Source: Pithys albifrons albifrons (Eukaryota > Chordata > Aves > Passeriformes > Thamnophilidae). From it: a stretch of DNA of 64,000 bases. Position numbers and translations under genes: made by a program. Location of the stretch: NCBI RefSeq assembly GCF_047495875.1, contig NC_092459.1, positions 15,175,795-15,239,794 of the forward strand, written 5' to 3'. Numbering within the stretch: the first letter of the stretch is position 1; each line of letters starts with the position of its first letter. Positions 13,546-25,580 of this stretch are shown piece by piece. Below the pieces are notes generated by a model. It was given only the letters and a program-made list of their open reading frames with translations. It ran no database searches and was not told the DNA's origin.

Positions 13546-16500
13546 TCTACTTCTTAGATAAGCACTTTGGAGGAGGGACCATACGTCTAGATAAAGAAAG
13601 AATTCCACTGTTGTTTCAAAGAGTTTCCATAATATTAGATTATATGCAAATCATGGTAAGTAAATCAGAAAAGTTAATAAATAAATAATGTTTAAATTAA
13701 TCTCATGCTAGTTGCAAGACCAGGCTACTTTAAATCATGTTGCAGTTGTTTTGCAAGCTGCTGGATTACAGAGCTTTGGGCTTTTTATTTTTTTGCTTAA
13801 AGAAGTTGTTAGGTATACTGGCAATAATCTTCAACTTAAAAAAAACCCCAAACCTGAAAAACACCAAATAAAATACTTGCTAATGTGAAAATTGAATTCA
13901 GAGATGAATGGTATCTCTTTAACATGATTTTCATAGGTGAAAAGTGGAGAAAAGAAAATTCTTGGTACACACCAGGAAATGATTGGTAGAAATCATGGTA
14001 CTGAGCTTTATCATGGTCATATCTCTTTGTAAAGCTCTGGTGAAGAATAAAAATACCTTATTACAGTGAATTTTCAGCAGCTTACTTTGGGTCTTGGACT
14101 CCAGAAACTGACTAGTTACCCACCCTGGCCTGCTGTGCTGGGCTATATCTAACCAGCTCCCTGGTCTACACACACATAGAGCCCATTCTGGGTAAACTGA
14201 GACAGAGCCACAGCTTGTGAAAGATTAAGACCACCACCAGTTTCTACCTAGCTTGTAGTTACACAAAGAGATTTGCGGCACTCGTGTAAGACAAATTCAC
14301 TCTGATATGAGCAGCCAGTGACAAACAGGAAATCACAACAGCACAGACTTTGTTCTACCCCTTCTGGTCTCCAGCAGAGATTTTCTCAGGTTGTAACTCC
14401 ATTCTGTTGATGGACATGTTGATGGACACTCCCTTAGTCAAGAAAGACTGTAACATCCTGGCTGACAGCAGAGGAAGGGAGTTTGTGACTGTCGATGCTT
14501 GCCTTTCACCTAGTACATCATTTTGACAGCTGTATTCTTAGATGCTGCCCTATTGCTGTGTCCTCCCCAGCCTGCTGGCAGAAAAGGCATGGAAAACGTG
14601 AGGATTAGTAATGAGCCTGAAAGGAAGGAATAGATTGAGAACACAGACCTAAAGTACCAGCACCTGGTCAGGCAGCACATGCCAAGGGAACATCAAAGGA
14701 CAACAAAATTCAGGCACCCAGGTGGAGATGGGGATTCAAACATAGGCAGGTTACCAACTCCAAGGCCAAAGTGTTAAAAACCAAACTGAGCCAAAATAAA
14801 TCTACTTTTGTTCTGTCTGCTTTTCTGATTTCTCAGTGGCAGAAACAGAGTGTGAATCTCCTCCTGTAAGAGCCTTACTTATATTTACTTTGCTTACATT
14901 GATAAATCAGGAGGGCCAAATGCTATAGAATGGGATTGCTCTAGGAGAAAATTTATCTGGCCTCTGTATATTTAGAGAAGGGTGTGAAATTACTGGTGTA
15001 CATTTCATTCTCAGCAACAGGAATAAAACCTTCCTAAAGCTATGTTGCACTTTAATGACTTTAGGAGGCCTGGGTCTGTTTCAGTTTTAATGCTCTTCAT
15101 TCAAAGTCTATGGTTTTTTACTACATGCCCTTAAACTAAATCTGCTGTTCTTGTGAGCCAGCAGTGGATATATGGCACACACCACACACCTTCCTGTACT
15201 GGTTTCCTTGTTCTTTTCAAGTTCTGACCACCCCCAACATTGTACATCCCAACTTCTCAAAAGAAAAGTAAGAGCACTATTTTGATTTTTTTGCAACTAC
15301 TTGAATAGAAATATGTTACCCTACCAGAGTTTGCCAGGATCTTAACCTAGAAGAAGCAGAGCCAGCGAGAGTTTGATGGAATTGCCTGCTCTAATATCTC
15401 TTTTGTTCCTAATGAAATAAGTAGAGAAATGGAAGACACCAACTAGTACAGTTTTAATTACCCTTATTTTTGCTGATTTTCTGTCTGTATGGCCACAGTG
15501 CCTGGCACATCCCACAGGAGCCCACCAAACTTCTTTTATTTTTTTAAATAAAAGTTTGGAATAGAAAATGCTGACTCAGAGGACACATTCATGCTTACGC
15601 AGGCATCTATAGAGTGATTCTTCTGTGCTAAGAAAGAGTGTGTAAAGGACTGCAAGATGTTTGAGAGCTTCCCAAATGACCAAAGACTATCAGGAGACCC
15701 AGGACAGAGTACCAAGGAAGCTGGTACAATGGCAGTGATGAAAGATAAGGAGGTGCCAGGAAGCACAGAACCTTGAAAATTAAGATACTTGCTCCAGTGT
15801 GATGGAAAATCAGGAGATGGTGGAGAAAGGAAAGTCAGGGAAGACACAGGTAATATATGACTAGTAATACTAATAATCTGAACAAAACAGTTCAGCTAGA
15901 ATATAATCAGAAGAGGACAGGAAGAGAAGAGAAACTCTCCCTTACCCTATCTTTATTTTGAATGAGAGCGTTACACTACCTAGTGTAGCATGTTAATTAA
16001 TTTTTACATTGTTGTTTCATTCTACATTATTGTGTCGTTATTCAGGCCTGTATATAAAATCCGTGAAGAAGTGTGACTGATTGTCTGTTTGAACTTTCAA
16101 ACAACATGTTTGTTTGGTTTTGATTGTTTCTTACCAGATGGTTGAGCATATGTTTAGCAGTTTTACAGGGGGAGAAAAAAAAATAACAAAAACCCAACAC
16201 ATGTAGTATACAGTTAAGAGTAAAGGTATGGCAACATTTATTAGCTTCCAATGCAAAACTAATGTTAAAAATAGTCATAGTGACAGGATATAGTTCAAGG
16301 CTGAACAGACCTGTGCTTAGTTTCCTGTACTTTTAGAGATATAGGATCCACAGACTTGGAAGAAATTAACTTGCTTAACTTCAGCAACCTAAAATTTAAT
16401 CAAGTAGCGTGAAGTAGTTGCATGAGACAATGTTCTTTCTCCTGTGTCAACAGTTATCTCTGAGGAGTTTATTTGTCTGTCCTCTCCTGAAACATCTACC

Positions 16501-17970
16501 TTCAAATGGGAAAAAATCACTTGGGAAGGTGTCTGTATCTCCTCCTTGATTACTGACAGCAACAAAGTCTTTAAATTGGATTGAACAAACATATTTTAGA
16601 GATTAAATTTAGGTGTAATCTAAACAATACCATCTGATATTAAAACACTGCCCAGGATGATTGCCTAATACTGCACAATTGCAGCAGAGGAGAATAGGAT
16701 TCCCCTGTCTGGAATGACACTGGAGTAGTACTTCTTTCTTGTATTCCTCTTCTTGAGGTGTTTTATTTCAACTTTTTCAATGTTTTACATTCATTTCCAG
16801 CTAGAAACCATGACCTAGATTAAACCCACCTCATTACAGACAGTTAAATGAATTATCTAAATGAGGAGACTGGTTGGCCTTTCTTCCTGTGCACACCATC
16901 AAAAAGGAAGAGGCCATGGAAAAGGCAGAGGCTCACAAGTAGAGGGTAGCTGGGAGATGCCAGCCGTGCTTGACAAGCTACAGGGGATCCCAGAGTGAGG
17001 ACGTTCCTAGATTGGGTGTTGCATGCATCTGTTTGGTGTTAAATATGACTGTATGTGACAGCTACTCACAACAACATGAAATCATCACTCTTTAAAAGTC
17101 TACTCTAATGCAGGCAAGCAATGAAAGAAGGCTTTTACTCCTTGAAAGAACTAGAACTTTTCCTCTAAACTGTGTCATAAATAGCGAATTAATTATTTCC
17201 CAGAGGGAGAGATGGTATTTCATGCTTAGCTATGATAACTCAAGGTAATCATCCTGCTTTTGTTTTACAGTATCTAAGAGGGACACTTGGAAGAGTAAAC
17301 TGATGAAAGAAGAAAAAATCCATAATAGCAAGAACACGACTTGTTGCAGATGTTTGTATTCAAAATGTACAAGGCATGGCAGCTCGGTTTCTATTGGCTT
17401 TTTCATTCCTAAGAGAGTTCAAAAAGGGGTGAGGATCCTTGAGGATGAGGAGATTTGTTTCATAGATGTGTGTGAACTTGATCTTCCAGTGGAATCATCA
17501 GGAATTAAAGTGGACTTTGAGGCAGGCTGTTGCAAAGGAAATAGGTGCCTGGTGTTTGCTAACTGAAATGAAACCTTTCCCTTTTTGTGCAGAGATAAAA
17601 GTCAGAATTTCATACCAACACTCAGCTATCAGGAATGCGCCTTTCATGACTGATAAGTGATGGTTTCTACACACAGCATACTGCAGGACAGTTCAGCTCA
17701 CACACTTTCAACTCTGCACCAGGGTGAGAATTATGGAAAAACCTGGACAGTGTTCAAAAAACTGGTTTTGCCAAGCAGCAGATACAACCAATACAGTGTA
17801 CTCTAAGAGAGACAGAGAGGGATGGGGGAGGAAAGAGGCAGACAAAGGCTTTCAAAACGTATCAAATGAATCTTGTTTGATAATAATCACTGCAGGTGGG
17901 AAAGCTGATTTTTAAGTGTGAATGTACTTAACATTTTATTGCACACAAATGCGTTCACAAAATAGTCATT
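13546..17970. other. Unique sequence, no gene recognised
   Basis: No supported feature. A polypyrimidine-CAG followed by an open frame of about 98 codons (17271-17566, plus) is noted as a finding but not called as an exon. Confidence 0.5.
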
Positions 17971-18130
17971 TGTGTGTGTGTGTGAGTGTGTGTGTGTGAG
18001 AGTTGTGTGTGTGTGTGTGCGCGCGTGTGTGCGCGTGTGTGTGTGTGTGAGTGTGTGTGTGTGTGTGAGTGTGTGTGTGAGTGTGTGTGAGTGTGTGTGT
18101 GTGTGTGTGTGTGCGTGTGGGAGTGTGGGA

Positions 18131-18162
<32 letters not shown>

Positions 18163-18169
18163 GTGTGTA
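17971..18169. repeat. (TG)n dinucleotide array with GA, GC and TA interruptions
   Basis: About 200 bp of alternating purine-pyrimidine, mostly TG on the plus strand, broken by GAG steps and by two GCGCG-containing blocks near 18019-18036. The His/Thr-rich and Cys/Val-rich frames on both strands are products of the dinucleotide period and are not genes. Confidence 0.97.
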
Positions 18170-19662
18170 CGCATGCGCAAGCACATGCAGCAAACAGAAA
18201 TCTATTGAGTTCCACCAGACCAGACGTCTACATTCTGGAGGGCTCATTGCAGCCAATAAATTTGACTAAAACTTTTTTTTAATTTTATGAATTCTGCTAT
18301 AAAAGCTAATCCTCCTTTCTAGACTTAGCATAATTACAAGACACTATTCTGAGTGCCAAAAATGTCAACTGTAGGTTGCAAACATGGGCATGTTTAAGCA
18401 GAACCATATGTCAGAATGCAAGGCAAGATCTGAAGTACGTGCATCAGTTTACCTTTTTCTGAAGAGTCAGTTTATAATGCAACATTAGGTCTAAGAAATA
18501 ATAATACAGTTAGTGAAAAATTACATTTCTCAATCATTTATTAATAAGCTTTATTGCAAAGAAAAATTTAATCGGTGCTCAAAATTCGTTAAGTTACAAG
18601 ATTACAGATGTTCAGGATTCTGGAGCCAGAAACTTAATGAACTCTCATTAATACCTAATCAGCTTGGGATATTTTGATCCTGTGAGAAAATTGATGGCCA
18701 ATAAAAATAACTTCAAGATGTCTTCATATCTGGAAAAAAAAAATATATAAACTCAGGAATGCACACAGTAACCATGATGCAGTAACTAAGGTTAAGCAGC
18801 TGGAGACAAAGTGTTAGGAGTTTTTTTGGTACAGGATGGATTTATTCTGTCACCTAGGCAATTTCAGAGTCTTACTTTGGAGGATTTATATAGTCTTTCA
18901 AAACTAGCAGATGCATTCACATGCAGTACATTAACTATGCAAAACTGCTTTCCAGGCTCTTCTGGATTAGGATCTTACAAACAGACCTCTCTGCAAATGA
19001 AATCCTTAAAAAAAAATCCCTGTTTCTCTCTGAGTGTTATTCTACTGCACTTAAAGTGTGAAATCTATTTAAACACATATGGCATTTGAAATTATATCAC
19101 ATGCATTTCTGTGTAAGAATGTGCTAGGTTTTAACCCCTCTGATGACAAAACGCAAGTGGCTTTTGAACTTAAAGTAGGAATACAAAATTTGTTGCAGTA
19201 GATCAAGGCAGTGATACATCTGATCTACTGTTCTTTCTTAAAGGTGACCAGTAACAGGTTCTTCAGAGAAAAGCATACTAATAGGTAGAATCAGCAAATA
19301 GAAAAAAAAGAAAAATCATATTCAGAGCAAAAGTATTTTTTAATCATGTATATTTATGTCCTTATCCTACTGTGAAATTCTAAGCCATAAACTGTAAATA
19401 CTAAGTATTTCACCATGTTTATAATTACAGAATATTATTTTACCCTCCTTTTTTCCTCCAGACCTGAAAGACATTTAGAGAAATGCCTTATAGCAACAGG
19501 TCCAAAGGACACTTGCATGCCCTTAAAGAAAACTGAAATTTTTATTCTCTTCCATGTGAGCTAGCCATCAGACTCCTGAGCATCCTTGTGTTTGTAAATA
19601 GAAGTATTGGCAACACTGCATATTATATTCTTATCATACATCATTAATTTCATCTTTGTGGA
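18170..19662. other. AT-rich unique sequence, no gene recognised
   Basis: No supported gene, RNA or transposon. Confidence 0.6.
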
Positions 19663-19711
19663 TTCTTTCTTTTCTTTTTCTTTCTTTATTTTCTTTCTTT
19701 TTCTTTCTTTC

Positions 19712-19803
<92 letters not shown>

Positions 19804-19848
19804 TTCTCTCTTTCTCTCTCTCTTTCTCTCTTTCTTTTCTTTCTTTCT
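19663..19848. repeat. (CTTT)n polypyrimidine microsatellite
   Basis: A nearly pure pyrimidine tract on the plus strand, with an uninterrupted CTTT core at about 19713-19804 and degraded TTTC/CTCT flanks. The Phe/Leu/Ser-rich frames across it are period artefacts. Confidence 0.97.
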
Positions 19849-22800
19849 ATACTATATTAAATCAACAGGCTCATTTTCCAGATGACTCTAATAATGAAAA
19901 AGAAAAATTGTTCTGGATCACTGCCCAAATTGAATTTTTGACCTGTAAGAATTTGAGAAACAGAGAGTTGATTCTTACAATTTTTAACAAGTTGGAAATA
20001 AACAATCTTTCTGAAGATGGTATAGAATAAAATGATTGAATTAAATTATTGAAATAAAGACCTGTCATATTGGACAAGGTTCTGGCTATACATCTACCAC
20101 AATGATATTCATAAAGTGCTATTTATAAAAGCCAAATGCAGTAAATAATAAGTGTATCACCACAGCAGATGAGAATTCAACTTCCTTAACTTATTCTGGC
20201 TTTGTATCCTCAGTCCATTGCCTGCCATTACAGAGGGACTGGCTGTCACCACACACACATGGCAGTGCCACAAATCTTTTTAGGTTCTGTTATATGTACC
20301 TGTAAAGAAACCTAAAGTAGTCTCATTTAACAGGGTGGGGAAGTTTTCCTTGAAAGCTGGCAGTTCTTTGCCATACCCTAGAGGTCACATCTGTATGAAT
20401 CAGAAGCTGAGCACAGATTGCAGGCATGGTTCCTCATGGTGCTTCTGAATATGTAGAGAGGATTTTTTTCCTATTGCTTTTCTGAGTGATCTCCAGGATG
20501 GAAATGCACCACCTAGCATGAAAGGGGTAATAAGAAACTGCACCATGTCTTTACTAGTAAATCATACTATACTAGCATGTATTTACTACAGAAAATAAGC
20601 AAAAGCCCTGGAAACAGCATGCAAGATAACATCATAAAGTACCCAAACAATTCCTTTTTACATTCAAATGTACTAAGTGACTAAGATGATTATTCAGATA
20701 AACCGTTGCCTTTTGCAGTTTAACCTCTATTTATCAGGGGAGATCCTGGTCTGTTTGTCAGTATAACTGGTAGAGCTTCAAATCCATTTCACCCTACCCT
20801 CTGGAGTGCCTCCAAATACGAACCATTCTGATGTTTTACAACAGTGCAGCAGCTTGTCAGTGCTTTTGTTTCTGAACAGTGTGAGAAGTGCCAAATGATG
20901 CTATTGTAAAATATAAGAGTGCTTCAGCATGTTGGGGAACACAAAGTGGCTGTTGATGTCACATTGATTAATGAGTGTGAAGTGTTAAAATGAAATATTG
21001 CACAGTCAGTCCTGGATTTTGCATCAATCCAAGCAAAAAATTATGCCTTTGAGGGTAATGTCAAATTCCAACCAACTATAAAAAAAGGGCTTCATGTTTA
21101 GTTGTCTGCTACTTTGTTAACTAATTCTGGCCCAGTTGCTACTAAAGAAAAAGAATAACAAAGCCAAGATGGCCTATTGGTAAGAGATGTAAACAGAAAT
21201 CACAGCTTCTGATACACTTGGGACTTTCTGTTTAAGTGAGTTTGATGTTTCTTCTGTCTGTGGCATAATCTTCCAAATTATAACTGTAAAATTTTATTCA
21301 CCCACTAGACAAACAAAATGCAATGACACATTATCTAATGTTTGTAAAGCTGTGGGAATATGCCTCATATAATTATATTTGTTAAAATATAACCTAGAGA
21401 AAAATGGACCCAACAGCACTTTTAAAACTCAAGACTAGAGATGGAAACAGAAAGCTCAGAGTGGAAAATCAGAATATTTTATGTGATGTATGTAAGATTT
21501 TTAAATGTACACAAAATAGCAACATGTACTTACAATGTAGTCGAAATTTATATGGTTAAGTGTAAAGATATTGAAAAAAGGTTTCTTTTCATTCAAAAAT
21601 ATATTTAAAAAATAAAAAACAAGACAAAAAACAGCTGCTGAGAATACTGTATCAGTGTGGAAAGAGTTTGTTTCAGTAGAGTAAACAAGATATTGTTTTG
21701 ATACTGCTGCTTAGTTTTGTTTTGAATATTCAAATATTATTAATTTTATAAGTTACATCCCCAGATATTTGCAACAAATATCATACTTTAAAATGCTAAA
21801 GGAACTAATAAAAATTTTCAAATAGCTGCACAATATTTAATTTCTGCATTTTGGAATATTGACATGAAATAAGAATGTAAAGGGGTCATTTTTTTTTGCT
21901 TTGTCCCATTGCATGTTTTATTAACATAGAAGGGGCCTCATGGATTATAGAGTCATTTTGCATTTTCCATGCCCAGCAACAATCACAGACACAAAGGCTG
22001 CTACCACTAACCAGTATTGCTAGCCCCAACTAAGGTCAATGTCCCTTTGTGCTAGGTACTGGATGTACAGTAACACCTTATTTCAAAAATGTATGAACTA
22101 TGAAAGCAGCAAAATATGAAAAGAGTAAACTGTCCCCTTTCCTTATGTGTAAACTAAAGTTAATGTATTATTAAATTGTTTCACTGAAATCCCTTAGAAG
22201 TTTTGTGCTAATTAATACTTTTTCTCCCATGGATCTATTAAAGTATCATGAATTGGTATAGTTTTAGTTTTTCATGAAGAAAGCACAAGACTTGCACGGA
22301 ATCATCCTTCTCTGCACAGAAGTGGAAAATGTTTAGTAAATGCCCAGTTAAAGCTACAGCTATTTAATTGTCTTCCTCAAAAAAAAAAATACAATTAATG
22401 TGGCTGTAGTCTGGCAGAGCTGTGAAACCTGGAATTCTATAATTATCATTACCATCAAGAATTTGACATCATAGTAGTTACCAACTTAGTTTTATTTTAC
22501 TGATTCAGTTTTTCTTTTGCTCTTTCTAACTTAAAAAATAAAATGCATAGGTCTGAGAATTTAGAAGAGATCAATTTTTATAGGCAAACAATCCCACCTC
22601 AGTTCAAGAATGATTTAGTTAGCAAATGTGTTTGTGGCAGTAATAAATAAGTGTATAAAGCAAACAACTTCTTTTAATGATCAGTGAAATATAAACTCCT
22701 ACTTTCTGTCCAAGTTAAGCATATTAATTTTCTTTTCCATCTTGCTTAGTTGTTTTAACATGTTATTCAGAACAGTAAAAAGTTTTAGAAATAATGTTTA

Positions 22801-23338
22801 GAACATTAAAAGCTTCATAGCCCCCAGAGCCTATCACTGGATTCAATAAAACTGTGAAGTTAATTTGGATGATGTGAATAATAAAAAGATGACTAATTTG
22901 AAAGTCTCTGAAGAGATGAGAAACAACATAAATTATTTGGCATGAGTTCATTTAGAAAAGGAATACTTCCCATAAACATTTGGATAATAAAATATGAATT
23001 AAACCATCACGTTTCTGAAAGACATTTTTAGAATGTGGAGAAAAAATAGCGATGATATCATAGATTAGCTAAGAGAGGTCTTTTGCAGAATAGCTTCTCA
23101 ACTATGAGCTGAGAAGAAACTGGATTACATGTGTACCACAAAACTAGCTGTTATGTTTGACCTTAACAACATAGGTTAAATTAAAGTTACAAAAGAATGT
23201 TAGAAAAGAAGTGCTTTGCATTTCCTAGTAAAACAAAACAAAGCATTTCCTTCTCGTTTTCTAAACTTAATTGACAAAACTCTTACAAGGATGATGCAGT
23301 CAGCTGATGGTGAGGAGTGTGGCACTGGGTCAACAGCA
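19849..23338. other. AT-rich unique sequence, no gene recognised
   Basis: No supported feature in about 3.5 kb; open frames are few and short. Confidence 0.65.
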
Positions 23339-23455
23339 ATAGAATCACAGAATCTTCTGAGTTGGAAGGGACCCACTAGGATCATCAAAGTCCCAACTCC
23401 TGATACTGCACAGGGCAGCCCCAAGAATCACACCACATGCCTGAGAGGCTTATCC
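23339..23455 (-). mobile_element. CR1 LINE 3' end fragment
   Basis: The plus strand shows the reverse of a CR1 3' terminus: AGAATCACAGAATC at 23341, then GTTGGAAGGGACC, GATCATCAAAGTCC, a CTGCACAGGGCAG block and GAATCACACCA. The element is therefore on the minus strand, with its 3' end at about 23339 and a severe 5' truncation near 23455. This is the CR1 type whose 3' end has the GGGCAGCCCCAAGAATCACACC block. The 112-codon plus-strand frame through it (23216-23554) is not a gene. Confidence 0.9.
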
Positions 23456-25122
23456 AAATGGACAAATAAACCCAAAGCATTCAGGCAATCACCAACGTCA
23501 TTCCTGTTCAATTGTCAGTTTGGCTTGTACTACCCAAGCGATGCCCAGGGTTAGTTCAGATGCTGCCAGGGGTTAGTGATCATTCTGAATACCTTGTCTG
23601 GACACAGTGATCCCTGGTCCCTTGTCTTTTACTTTTGTGGGGAAAGTCTGAGACAAAGAGTAGAGATATTGTGAAACCTAAGCAGTTTCAAAAGGTAGAC
23701 ACAGAGAAAAATGGCTGATGTAGGAGAAGAAGCAGACACAGGGAAAAGTGAAGAAATGAAGTCCAGAAAATAATCTCAGGGAGATTTCAGAGAAAAAATA
23801 TTGGAAAGTGAAGGAAAATAGATGAAGGTTTTGGAGGATTAAAATGATGCATTTCTCTCTCCTTGCTTTCTATAAGTTATTCTATGGTAAATACCATATA
23901 CAAGGTGGAATTATGTGACCCTAAGGATTTATACTGTACAGTCTACTGCTTTCAATGAGTACTGCTTTGTTAAGAAAATATGTGGACTCTGGAACAACAC
24001 AGAGAACTGGAAACAAGGCATTTAAAAAACCTTCTGCTGAGAAATCGTCAGACAATGAATTATCTTGGATTTGAGTTAAAAACTGTTCATAAAAGATCCC
24101 CCAGATATAAATAAATAAGATCCCCCGAATTCTGCAAATGAGAGAAGATAAGGATCACACAAGTGCTGTGTCTACACACTACATTTTTGTAGTGGCACCT
24201 GAAGCAGAAGAGAATTTAGATCCAGCACAGAGAGTTTCTATTGTAGCTGACTACAATAGTGGGGGACAGTGGGGGACAGAGGGGCTATTTAGCTCTGCTG
24301 TAAGAGCCTTTGCATTCATTAGTAATGAAATGACAGTATAAAAATGTATGTGGTTTCACTGAGTTTGAAAGACAACAAAACATTACAAAATACAAAAGAA
24401 AGAACATAAATTTGAATCCCTGTGAAATATATTTTTTTCTGCCAAATAGCTACTAAAGACACAACCTTCAAACTGATGGATAGACAGATTTATTCCCACA
24501 ATTCATTTCTGCTCCACAGCTTAAGAACATTAGTATTTCTTCGCCAATCAACCAACCTGTACTAATTGTTTCTGTTTCTGATCTGTTTAGCTTTCACTTG
24601 TCTTCTATACCAACATTTGCAGTAAAGTAATTTCCACTCTGCAAGTGTTTCTTGACAAACAGGGTCTTTAATTCTTTGTCATTCTTTTCTTTATTTAAAA
24701 TCTGATTCTGAATTCCAAATTTTGAATTATTCTTTAACCAAGAACTTCTGGTTGAATTTAAAGTTGGTTTCAGTTTGTGGATGCTCCAATTTATATTTTA
24801 TGTTTCAATTATATGGAATAATTTTCTTTTAAATTATTTCCATAAAAAATAGTTACCTTTTAGAAGGCAAAATGGCATAGAAGGACTAGCTTGTTGCATC
24901 ATCTAAAATGGATTTGAATTACTCCTTCCATTCACACTGTCACAGTACTGAGCACCTGTGTAAAAAACCCTCTTTTTTGGCAGTGGCAACCACCTTGGTT
25001 TGACAATCTTTGCCATTCAGCTGATGTCACTAAAAGAACCTGTTTGTGCTGCTGCAGCTGGTGGCTGCAATGTCAGAGTTCACACCAAAGAGCCATTGCT
25101 TATGTACTGATGGATCATTGTA
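23456..25122. other. AT-rich unique sequence, no gene recognised
   Basis: No supported gene. Contains a perfect 9-bp inverted repeat with a 4-nt loop at 24238-24259 and a small GTGGGGGACA duplication just after it. Confidence 0.55.
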
Positions 25123-25232
25123 CCACAGAATAATTTACATTTTAAAAGAGCTCTAAGATCATTAAGTCCAACTATTAACCGAACACTGCAAAGTACACTA
25201 GGGCCACATCATGTCTCTAAGTGCCACATCTC
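25123..25232 (-). mobile_element. CR1 LINE (CR1-Y-like) 3' end fragment
   Basis: Reverse of a CR1-Y-type terminus: CACAGAATAATTTACATTTT, then AGATCATTAAGTCCAACTATTAACC, CACTGCAAAGT and TCTAAGTGCCACATCT. Minus-strand element with its 3' end near 25123. It is cut off at 25232, where the ATG-type tail of another LINE begins. It is the same CR1 type as the plus-strand copy ending at 33443. Confidence 0.85.
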
Positions 25233-25580
25233 ATCATCATCATCATCATCATGGCTAGGCTTCATGAATGAAGATTTGGGAAGAGCACTACCCACACTTG
25301 CTGCAAGCGTGCTGGTGGCTAAAAAGGCCAATATAGGATAGGCAACTCCAGTCACAACAGGCACAGCGGAAAGTCTGCACTGGTGATATTGGCAAGGAAT
25401 GGTTCTTTCTGCATCGTCTTTTTTTCCTTGAGACTGACTCTGCGTGCATTCTCAAAGGAAGCAGCAGCATCATGAATGGTGTGTCTCCATGAATCCTGAT
25501 TGGAGGCCAGAGTAGAGCATTGGTAGCAGTCAATATGGCCAAGGCTGAAGTGTTGTTTCAGGGAGTCCTTGTATCTCCAT
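25233..25580 (-). mobile_element. RTE-like LINE 3' fragment with C-terminal ORF remnant and ATG-repeat tail
   Basis: Read on the minus strand from about 25580, the sequence gives RYKDSLKQHF, then SWRHTIHDAAASFENARR, a basic KKRRCRK segment, a cysteine/histidine motif with CACCDWSCLSYIGLFSHQHAC spacing, and a TAG stop near 25288. This order (a YKD.LK block, a W..A..R-type block, a basic stretch, then C..C...C....GL.SH....C) is what I know from the end of RTE-type and related non-LTR polymerases, and is unlike CR1. One frame change lies in the basic region. After the stop come only about 35 bp of 3' UTR and an ATG-type trinucleotide tail (25231-25253), typical of RTE elements. Its last ~50 bp match the tail of the 5S-derived SINE at 53.2 kb. 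AviRTE is a candidate name; the clade is my inference. Confidence 0.75.

Noticed and set aside
17887..18282. Several His/Thr- or Cys/Val-rich frames on both strands
   Set aside because: All are translations of the (TG)n array.
19607..20030. Phe/Leu/Ser-rich frames of 92 and 124 codons
   Set aside because: Produced by the stop-free (CTTT)n array.
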